Shown here: positions 7,019 to 12,628 of the stretch, piece by piece
Numbering within the stretch: the first letter of the stretch is position 1
Layout of the letters: every line of letters starts with the position of its first letter
Source of the DNA: a virus
IMG/VR virus record: IMGVR_UViG_3300017963_001692
Span: 1-28,032 of that record
Direction: 5' to 3' (one strand)
DNA length: 28,032 bases
The notes under the pieces: model-generated
Seen by the model: only the letters and a program-made list of their open reading frames with translations
Databases searched by the model: none
Told to the model about the DNA's origin: nothing
Translations under genes and position numbers: made by a program

Positions 7019-7875
7019 AAATACTCGTAACAGGGGATCAAGGGTTTATAGGAAAACACTTGGTAAAAAAATTAGAAGAAAGAGGACACGAAGTCGTTGG
7101 ATTAGACATTGTGAACAATCAAGACATCACAGATCCAAAGCACGTGGGAGAGGCAATGAGTGGTTGTGATTATTGCTTCCATTTAGCAGGACTATTGGGA
7201 ACACACGAATTAGTTGACAACACAGCTAAAGCAGCCGAAGTAAACATCATAGGAACAATTAATGTTCTTGATGCTTGTGTATTAAACAACACAAAACTAA
7301 TCGAAATATCTAAACCCAATGTTTGGATAAATACTTATTCAATCACAAAAGAAGCTTCGGAGAAATTTACAGAAATGTATCGTATAGAACACGGACTCAA
7401 AGCAGCAGTGGTTAAATGGTTTAATGTATATGGAACTGGTCAGCCATTATTTGAAGAAATAGGATATAAAAAAGCAGTTCCTACTTGGATTGTTGATGGA
7501 TTACAAGGAATAGATATTGAAATTTATGGAAATGGAAAACAAACTATGGATTTAATTCACACAGAAGATACAGTTGATGCTACTATTGCTATAATGGATA
7601 ATTTTGAAAAATGTGAGGGTGAAATCTTTGAAGTAGGAGCAGAAGAAGTTGAAACTAATAAAGTTGCAGAAATGATTAGAGATTTAACAGGAGGAGTTTC
7701 AGAAATAAGACACGTTCCTATGAGAAAAGGAGAAGTTTCAAACACTAAATTAAGAGCAGATTTAAGTAAAATTGAAGAATATACTGGCTGGACACCTAAA
7801 GTTCCTTTGGAAGAAGGAATGAAAGAGTGTGTTGACTGGTATGAAAAAAAATATGTTAAAACCAACAAAGGGTAA
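7015..7875 (+). CDS. NAD-dependent nucleotide-sugar epimerase/dehydratase (GalE-like SDR)
   Basis: The 286-residue extended SDR enzyme has GxxGxxG as GDQGFIG (7-13), the acidic GLDIVN end of strand 2 (29-34) and the catalytic YSITK (Y108, K112). It also has KWFNVYGTGQ and LIHTEDTVDA, both typical of UDP-glucose 4-epimerases and related dehydratases. WTPKVPLEEGMKECVDWY is the standard C-terminal end. It would interconvert or dehydrate an NDP-sugar for the pathway begun by the PseB-like enzyme. The usual Ser/Thr three turns before the Tyr is not obvious; the region reads SKPNVWINTYS, so the catalytic triad may be atypical. The 3' end overlaps groES by 23 bases. Confidence 0.87.
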   Translation: MKILVTGDQGFIGKHLVKKLEERGHEVVGLDIVNNQDITDPKHVGEAMSGCDYCFHLAGLLGTHELVDNTAKAAEVNIIGTINVLDACVLNNTKLIEISKPNVWINTYSITKEASEKFTEMYRIEHGLKAAVVKWFNVYGTGQPLFEEIGYKKAVPTWIVDGLQGIDIEIYGNGKQTMDLIHTEDTVDATIAIMDNFEKCEGEIFEVGAEEVETNKVAEMIRDLTGGVSEIRHVPMRKGEVSNTKLRADLSKIEEYTGWTPKVPLEEGMKECVDWYEKKYVKTNKG

Positions 7876-8098
7876 TATTGTCCTTTCGGTAATCGAAAAA
7901 GATATTAAAACAAAAGGTGGAGTTTTCTTACCTGGAAAAGAAAATAAAAAAGAATTACGATATGAAGTCGTAGCAGTAGGAGAAGGTGTAAGTGTTGAAG
8001 AGGGAACAACTGTGTTCGTATCTGCTGGATCACCAGTATCTTACAAAGGAGAACCATATCTTATAACTAACGAGGAATCAATATTAGCAACTGTGTAA
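7853..8098 (+). CDS. groES: GroES-type co-chaperonin, short form
   Basis: The 81-residue protein shows the GroES fold: KPTKGNIVLSVIE as strand 1, then the mobile loop KTKGGVFLPGK (19-29). In that loop GGVFL stands for the GGIVL tripeptide region that docks on GroEL. YEVVAVGEGV and the end EPYLITNEESILATV follow. GroES is usually 95-97 residues. The shortage lies after AVGEGV, where the roof hairpin of E. coli GroES would be, so the dome may be open. ATG 7853 aligns with the family start; the longer frame from 7829 adds residues read from the epimerase end. It overlaps the epimerase by 23 bases and the next gene starts two bases after its stop. It is the natural partner of the 3755-5209 GroEL, four genes upstream. 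Confidence 0.93.
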   Translation: MLKPTKGNIVLSVIEKDIKTKGGVFLPGKENKKELRYEVVAVGEGVSVEEGTTVFVSAGSPVSYKGEPYLITNEESILATV

Positions 8099-8099
8099 T

Positions 8100-9533
8100 A
8101 TGGCAAAGTTATCAGCGTTATATGTAGTTAAAGACGAGGGAGAGCTACTTCAAAAAAGTATAAATTTTATATATCCATATGTTGATGAAATTATAGTTAT
8201 AAATATGGGAGAAGTAGTTGATTTAATTGGACCAAAGATTAAAGTTTATGGATTTACTTATTCTGAACCTCTTGATATGGGAGCAGCGAGAACCAAATCA
8301 CTTGAGAAAGCGACAGGTGATTGGTTCTTGCAAGTTGACGCTGATGAGTTTTATCCTGAAGAATCAATTAAAAAGATAAGAGAATTTGTTGATAATCCTG
8401 GAGATGCTATAAGTGCAAGAGTTAAATATTATAATGTAGCTTGGAGATGGGGATATGTAGAGCCAATCGAACATTATCCTGATAGATTGTATAAACGAGA
8501 AGTTGTAGAGAAGTATCACGGAGTTCTTCCGTTGGATATGACAATAGTAAAACCAGAATATAGACTCGTTAAACAAAAAGGTAAAGGTATAGAAGGAGTA
8601 TTAGAATACGATAATGTCGATGATAGAAGCTTTGAACATCCCCATCAACCTATTTTAAAAGATATACATTTTTATCATTTAGCTAGAGGGAGAGGATATA
8701 ATTTCGAGTTAACTAAGCGTAGAAAGTATGAGAAGTTCACACATCCAACTAGACCAGATGAAGATAATGAGAGAAACGCAAGGTGGAATCAATGGGTGAA
8801 TGGATTATATCCAATGGAGAAGCACGACTACCCAGATTCTATACCACCAAGATTTATACCTAACCCAAAAGTATCAGTAATAATTCCTAACTATAATTAT
8901 GGTAAATACATTGAAAACGCAATCCAAAGCGTTAAGGCACAAACTTATAAACCACACGAAATCATTGTTGTTGATGATTGTTCTACAGACAATTCTGTGG
9001 ACATTATATCTAAGCATAAGGACGTTACACTTCTTGTCCAATCTAGCAATCAAGATGTTGCTGTTGCTCGTAATCGTGGTATTGAGTATTCCACTGGTGA
9101 TTATTTCATATTGCTTGATGCTGATGATGCACTTAGGGAAGATTATATCGAAAAGACTGTTGCGGAAATGCAAAAAGGAGACTGCGAAGTAGTTTATACA
9201 GATATGAAAATGATAGGAGATTGTGAAGTAGAACATCATAAGTTTCCTGATTTAGATTTAAAACAATTATTAGAAGCTCAACTTATGCCAAGTGCTTGTG
9301 GATTATTTGATAGAAGATGTTATGACCCATACGGAGGATTTGATCCAGAAGCAAACTATGAAGATTGGGACTGGTGGTGTAATCTAGCTATACAAAAGAA
9401 GTTTAGATTTAAACACATTAAAGAACCATTATTTATTTACACAAGGAAACAAGGAAGTAGAATTGCAAGACTAGATGAGAAAATGGAGTTTGGAAGGAAA
9501 CAAATTAAAGAGAGATATGGAGGGCAATTATGA
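8100..9533 (+). CDS. Tandem glycosyltransferase with two GT-A domains (GT2)
   Basis: The 477-residue protein is a fusion of two family 2 glycosyltransferase domains. Domain 1 (about 1-255) begins LSALYVVKDEGELLQKSI, has a DADE metal motif at 80-83 in WFLQVDADEFYPEE, and resembles the WaaE/KdtX-like group. Domain 2 starts near V258 (VSVIIPNYNYGKYIENAI), with IIVVDDCSTDNS and a DADD motif at 340-343 in FILLDADDALREDYI. It continues with NYEDWDWWCNLA as the acceptor-side motif. Such tandem enzymes may add two different sugars or build an alternating chain. No membrane helices are seen. Both DXD motifs are intact, so both domains may be active. Its stop overlaps the zinc-ribbon gene (ATGA). Confidence 0.88.
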   Translation: MAKLSALYVVKDEGELLQKSINFIYPYVDEIIVINMGEVVDLIGPKIKVYGFTYSEPLDMGAARTKSLEKATGDWFLQVDADEFYPEESIKKIREFVDNPGDAISARVKYYNVAWRWGYVEPIEHYPDRLYKREVVEKYHGVLPLDMTIVKPEYRLVKQKGKGIEGVLEYDNVDDRSFEHPHQPILKDIHFYHLARGRGYNFELTKRRKYEKFTHPTRPDEDNERNARWNQWVNGLYPMEKHDYPDSIPPRFIPNPKVSVIIPNYNYGKYIENAIQSVKAQTYKPHEIIVVDDCSTDNSVDIISKHKDVTLLVQSSNQDVAVARNRGIEYSTGDYFILLDADDALREDYIEKTVAEMQKGDCEVVYTDMKMIGDCEVEHHKFPDLDLKQLLEAQLMPSACGLFDRRCYDPYGGFDPEANYEDWDWWCNLAIQKKFRFKHIKEPLFIYTRKQGSRIARLDEKMEFGRKQIKERYGGQL

Positions 9534-9646
9534 AATTTACAATTAGGATTATATGTCCAATGTGTAGAGCAACTATGAGAGTAATATCTCTCGAAGTAGC
9601 AAAATGTCCAAAGTGTAAAGAGAAGGTAAAAATTAAAAAAGGGTAG
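9530..9646 (+). CDS. Small zinc-ribbon protein, 38 aa
   Basis: The frame starts at an ATG overlapping the previous stop (ATGA) and codes for one zinc knuckle pair: CPMC at residues 9-12 and CPKC at 26-29, with a basic end (KEKVKIKKG). Four cysteines spaced this way typically bind one zinc ion. Its role is unknown; small zinc ribbons in phages often bind nucleic acid or RNA polymerase. The stop codon lies inside the hairpin at 9641-9665. Confidence 0.6.
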   Translation: MKFTIRIICPMCRATMRVISLEVAKCPKCKEKVKIKKG

Positions 9647-9665
9647 TGGTGAACTATCACTACCC
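9641..9665 (+). promoter_or_regulatory. Perfect 8-bp hairpin between zinc-ribbon gene and GT4 gene
   Basis: GGGTAGTG (9641-9648) and CACTACCC (9658-9665) pair perfectly around a nine-base loop. The left arm contains the TAG stop of the upstream gene, and the right arm ends eight bases before the ATG at 9674. On the + strand it is followed by A-rich sequence, so it is not a terminator for this operon. On the - strand the stem is followed by a T run. It may protect the mRNA or control translation of the next gene. Confidence 0.45.
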
Positions 9666-9673
9666 AAAACAAA

Positions 9674-10501
9674 ATGAGAGTAGCATACGTTTTAAATCAT
9701 CTAATACTTTGTGGAGGAGTAATTGTCCCATTTGAACATTGTAGTTATCTTAGAAAAAAAGGAATTAACGCTGCAATATATGCTAATGGAGGCAATAAAG
9801 ATTTAGAAAATAGATACCCAGATGTTCCAGTTTATGGAACACATAGATTAAATGATTTCACTGATGACGATGTAATAGTAGCTGTCTGGTGGATGCAAGT
9901 TCCAGAGTTAGAACATCTTAAAGGTAGGAAGATTCAATTTGTTCAAGGAAATGATTTAGAAGCATATATCGGAGACGATTTAAAAGCTCAATGTCAAACA
10001 ATAAGAAATAATGTTAATTGGGAAATAATGGCAGTATCTGATTATGCTGGAAAGTGGACTAACAGAGATTATACTGTAATACCAAATGGAATAAATAAGA
10101 TATTCTTTAATAAAATAAGCATTGAAAGAGATATAGATGCTTTAGTTGAAGGTAATGATGAACCAAATAAAAATATAATGTATTCGATAAATGAAGCCAA
10201 GAAGGATGGTCATAAAAAAATAGTATGGTTTGGAAGACAAACTAAACCAATCGAAGGAGTAGAATGTATAGATAATCCATCATTAACGGATATACATAAA
10301 TTATATTACAGATCAAAACATTTTTATAAGCACTCTAAATCAGAAGGATTTTGTTTGCCGATAGTTGAAGCTAAAGTTTGTGGATGTGAAATACATACTT
10401 GGGATCAAGGAAATAAACTAGACTTAGATAATTTAGAAAAATATAAGTGGGATAATATAATAAATGATTTATGCAAATATCTAAAGAAGAACAAAAAATA
10501 A
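9674..10501 (+). CDS. Glycosyltransferase, GT4-like (GT-B fold)
   Basis: The 275-residue protein starts MRVAYVLNHLILCGGV, the GT-B N-terminal strand and Gly-rich loop. It then has FVQGNDLEAY, a VSDYAGKW segment and TVIPNGI, the typical linker of GT4 enzymes (IPNGID). The C-terminal part carries the retaining-GT signature E-x7-E as EGFCLPIVE (E224 and E232), which binds the donor sugar. It is shorter than the usual 350-400 residues, and the C-terminal Rossmann half seems compressed (WFGRQTKPIEGVEC, then HKLYYRSKHF). The start lies eight bases after a perfect hairpin and has no Shine-Dalgarno sequence. Its last 31 bases overlap the next small gene. Donor unknown. Confidence 0.82.
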   Translation: MRVAYVLNHLILCGGVIVPFEHCSYLRKKGINAAIYANGGNKDLENRYPDVPVYGTHRLNDFTDDDVIVAVWWMQVPELEHLKGRKIQFVQGNDLEAYIGDDLKAQCQTIRNNVNWEIMAVSDYAGKWTNRDYTVIPNGINKIFFNKISIERDIDALVEGNDEPNKNIMYSINEAKKDGHKKIVWFGRQTKPIEGVECIDNPSLTDIHKLYYRSKHFYKHSKSEGFCLPIVEAKVCGCEIHTWDQGNKLDLDNLEKYKWDNIINDLCKYLKKNKK

Positions 10502-10629
10502 TAGAAAAATACAGGGAATTAAAGGATTTTGGCTACGGAGAACTCAAAGTAAAAGTTCAAGATGGAGAAATAATGATTATAGACTTGACAACCAGAGAGA
10601 AAGTATGCTATAATGGATATACAAAATAA
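10471..10629 (+). CDS. Small DUF2292-like protein, 52 aa
   Basis: The core FGYGELKVKVQDGEIMIIDL (residues 20-39) matches the pattern of the small DUF2292 family, in which a G-S/E-hydrophobic strand is followed by a DGxhxxI turn. The N-terminal part is a charged helix (SKEEQKIIEKYRELK). DUF2292 proteins are short and of unknown function. The gene overlaps the GT4 gene by 31 bases. Its last third contains a strong promoter (10585-10614), so coding and promoter information share the same bases. The family match is by pattern only. Confidence 0.6.
   Translation: MQISKEEQKIIEKYRELKDFGYGELKVKVQDGEIMIIDLTTREKVCYNGYTK
10585..10614 (+). promoter_or_regulatory. Strong extended -10 sigma70 promoter before the packaging/structural genes
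   Basis: A perfect -35 box TTGACA (10585-10590) and a perfect -10 box TATAAT (10609-10614) are 18 bases apart. The bases before the -10 give TGC, an extended -10 element. It is the best promoter match noticed in the window. It lies inside the end of the DUF2292-like gene and would start RNA near 10621, about 40 bases before the terminator stem at 10660. Confidence 0.85.
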
Positions 10630-10659
10630 TTTAGCTTTATTTTAGTCTGACTGAAAACC

Positions 10660-10691
10660 AGAGGACTGCTTGTTTAAGTAGCCCTCTTTTT
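10660..10691 (+). terminator. Rho-independent terminator (possibly conditional) ahead of late genes
   Basis: The arm AGAGGACTGCTT (10660-10671) pairs with AAGTAGCCCTCT (10676-10687) around a GTTT loop, with one A-C mismatch and one G-U pair. A run of five T (10687-10691) and further AT-rich bases follow. The form is that of an intrinsic terminator. It ends the glycan/chaperonin operon, but it also lies directly downstream of the 10585-10614 promoter, so late transcription must read through it or start beyond it. Confidence 0.8.
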
Positions 10692-10706
10692 ATATTTAAA
10701 AAAACT

Positions 10707-10883
10707 ATGGACAAAAAAAATAATGTAGGAATTGCTTTAGATAGAGCAATGAAAACTACAAAGGAGAATAAAAGGTTAGACGCAAAAAAGAACAGAACTT
10801 ACATCGGTAGAACTGGTGGTAAGGGTTCTTCAAAATTGGCTAGAGATGTAGTCGATGGTAATATGTCAACTAAAACAACTTAA
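10707..10883 (+). CDS. Small basic protein, 58 aa, unknown function
   Basis: The frame starts 15 bases after the terminator T run and ends 10 bases before the next gene. The protein is basic and polar (KENKRLDAKKNRTYIGRTGG), with a Gly-Ser patch GGKGSSKLARDVV. No hydrophobic helix and no family is recognised. Two such small basic genes sit just before TerS; comparable small proteins ahead of terminase genes in other phages often act in DNA binding or late regulation, which is only inference here. Confidence 0.55.
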   Translation: MDKKNNVGIALDRAMKTTKENKRLDAKKNRTYIGRTGGKGSSKLARDVVDGNMSTKTT

Positions 10884-10893
10884 TTTAAAATTT

Positions 10894-11055
10894 ATGAAGG
10901 AAAAACCAAAAGTATCAGATAAAGGTTGCGTTGGTAAATACAACAAAGACCTAAATGGTGTAAAAAAGACAAATGATGGTGGTGGAGTCAACATAAAAGA
11001 AAATATTGGCAAAGCTAAGAGTAAAACAAGAAAGTCTAAAGGACCAAGACAATAA
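10894..11055 (+). CDS. Small basic Gly/Lys-rich protein, 53 aa
   Basis: Starting at ATG 10894, the protein reads MKEKPKVSDKGCVGKYN and ends KSKTRKSKGPRQ, with a GGGVNIKE patch in the middle. An earlier in-frame ATG (10855) would run through the preceding gene and is less likely. It is strongly basic and probably disordered. No family is recognised. It sits ten bases upstream of the terminase small subunit gene. Confidence 0.5.
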   Translation: MKEKPKVSDKGCVGKYNKDLNGVKKTNDGGGVNIKENIGKAKSKTRKSKGPRQ

Positions 11056-11064
11056 TGAAACATA

Positions 11065-11490
11065 ATGGCAAAAGTAGGGAGACCGCTAAAATTTGAAAGC
11101 GTAGAAGAACTCGAGAAGAAGATCAACGAGTATTTTGACAAGACTCCAAAAACAGAAATAACTATAACAGGACTAGCTTTAGCACTTGACACATCAAGAG
11201 AAACATTGTGTAACTATGAAAAGAAAGATGAATATTTTGACACAATAAAAAAGGCAAAAGATAAAGTTCAATTAGAATATGAATTAGATCTTAGAAGAAA
11301 AGGAAGAAGTGGTGATATATTCGCATTAAAGAATTTTGGTTGGAAAGATAAAATAGAACAAAAAATAGATGCAGATGTAAAAACTTATGACTGGGGAAAC
11401 TATGGAGAAGATAACAATATACAATCCGAGACTGTGGACGAAGAAACTTCACGAAGGGAAGGAGAGATGGAAAGTAATAGTAGCTCATAG
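11065..11490 (+). CDS. terS: Terminase small subunit (DNA-packaging, P22 gp3-like)
   Basis: The 141-residue protein has the typical opening of small terminases: GRPLKFESVEELEKKINEYF. A helix-turn-helix-like segment follows at about 34-56 (TGLALALDTSRETLCNYEKK), then a long helix with KKAKDKVQLEYELDL and GDIFALKNFGWKDK. That last motif is a common TerS signature before the oligomerization region. The protein binds the packaging start site on phage DNA and recruits TerL. The C-terminal 35 residues are acidic and polar and are encoded in the region shared with the TerL gene (about 90 bases). The position directly before TerL supports the call. Confidence 0.85.
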   Translation: MAKVGRPLKFESVEELEKKINEYFDKTPKTEITITGLALALDTSRETLCNYEKKDEYFDTIKKAKDKVQLEYELDLRRKGRSGDIFALKNFGWKDKIEQKIDADVKTYDWGNYGEDNNIQSETVDEETSRREGEMESNSSS

Positions 11491-12628
11491 AAGAAGTGGA
11501 AAAACAGTTGCAAGTTTAAATCATCTTATAAGAGATGCAATGTTAGTGAATGAAAGCAGATACGCATATATAGCACCAACCTATAAACAAGCAAAGAATA
11601 TAGCTTGGGATATATTAAAGAAATATTGCAGAAAGATAGAAGGAGTAGAGTTTAATGAATCGGAATTAAGAGCAGACTTTTTAAATGGTTCAAGAATAAC
11701 ATTATACGGAGCAGATAACCCAGACGCACTTAGAGGTATAGCATTATGGGGAGTAGTATTTGATGAATACTCGCAACAACCATCAAATATATTTACAGAG
11801 ATTATAAGACCAGCTCTAGCAGATCATAAAGGATATGGAATATGGATAGGAACTCCTAAAGGTAAGAATGATTTTTATAGATTATATGAACAAGGCAAAG
11901 ATGATAAGAGTTGGTTATCATTATTGCTAAAAGTTTCAGATACAAACCTTATAAGTCAAGAAGAACTTGATGATGCAAGGAAGATAATGACAGAAGATGA
12001 ATATAATCAGGAATGGAATTGTAGTTTTGAAGCAAGCATAAAAGGAGCATATTATGCAGAACAAATAAATCAGGCAAGAAAAGAAGAAAGAATTAAAGAT
12101 ATACCATACTCATCAGCAATACCAGTTCATACTTGGTGGGATCTAGGAGTAGGAGATTCAACAGCAATAGGATTCTTTCAAAGAGTAGGTCAAGAATGGA
12201 GAATGATAGATTATTACGAAGCATCAGGAGAAGGACTACAACATTACATTAAAGTTTTAAAAGAAAAGAATTATGTATATGGGGAACACTATGCCCCACA
12301 CGATATAGAGGTAAGAGAATTTAGCACAGGAGCTAGTAGAAAGACGACAGCACAAGGATTAGGAATACATTTTAGAATAGCTCCAAATCTTTCAGTTGAC
12401 GATGGTATTCAGGCAGTAAGAACGAAGTTTAGTGAGCTATTTATAGACGAAAAGAAATGTGCAAGATTTATAGACTGTATAAGTCAGTATCGTAAAGAAT
12501 GGGATGATAAGTTAGGAGAGTTTAAAAACAAGCCATTACACGATTGGACTTCACACGCAGCAGATATGTTGAGGTATTGGGCAGTAACTCCAGACTTCGG
12601 CAACATAATAATTAAATCTAAATACTAA
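11402..12628 (+). CDS. terL: Terminase large subunit (ATPase and nuclease)
   Basis: The protein has 408 residues from ATG 11402. The Walker A motif is AHRRSGKT (28-35) and Walker B is VVFDEY (118-123, D121/E122). The RNase-H-like nuclease domain starts with WWDLGVGDST (D247) and ends with HAADMLRYW (D388). The enzyme cuts concatemeric DNA and drives it into the prohead through the portal. ATG 11402 follows GGGGA by four bases; an in-frame ATG at 11387 is an alternative that adds MTGET. Either start lies inside the end of terS in another frame. The stop overlaps the portal start (TAATG). The length is near the lower end for the family, but both domains are complete by motif. Confidence 0.95.
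   Translation: MEKITIYNPRLWTKKLHEGKERWKVIVAHRRSGKTVASLNHLIRDAMLVNESRYAYIAPTYKQAKNIAWDILKKYCRKIEGVEFNESELRADFLNGSRITLYGADNPDALRGIALWGVVFDEYSQQPSNIFTEIIRPALADHKGYGIWIGTPKGKNDFYRLYEQGKDDKSWLSLLLKVSDTNLISQEELDDARKIMTEDEYNQEWNCSFEASIKGAYYAEQINQARKEERIKDIPYSSAIPVHTWWDLGVGDSTAIGFFQRVGQEWRMIDYYEASGEGLQHYIKVLKEKNYVYGEHYAPHDIEVREFSTGASRKTTAQGLGIHFRIAPNLSVDDGIQAVRTKFSELFIDEKKCARFIDCISQYRKEWDDKLGEFKNKPLHDWTSHAADMLRYWAVTPDFGNIIIKSKY

Noticed and set aside
7829-7852. Longer GroES start at ATG 7829
   Set aside because: The extra eight residues come from the epimerase end and are absent from the family, which starts close to the first strand.
9641-9665. Terminator between the zinc-ribbon gene and GT4 gene
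   Set aside because: On the + strand A-rich sequence follows the stem, and the next gene continues the operon.
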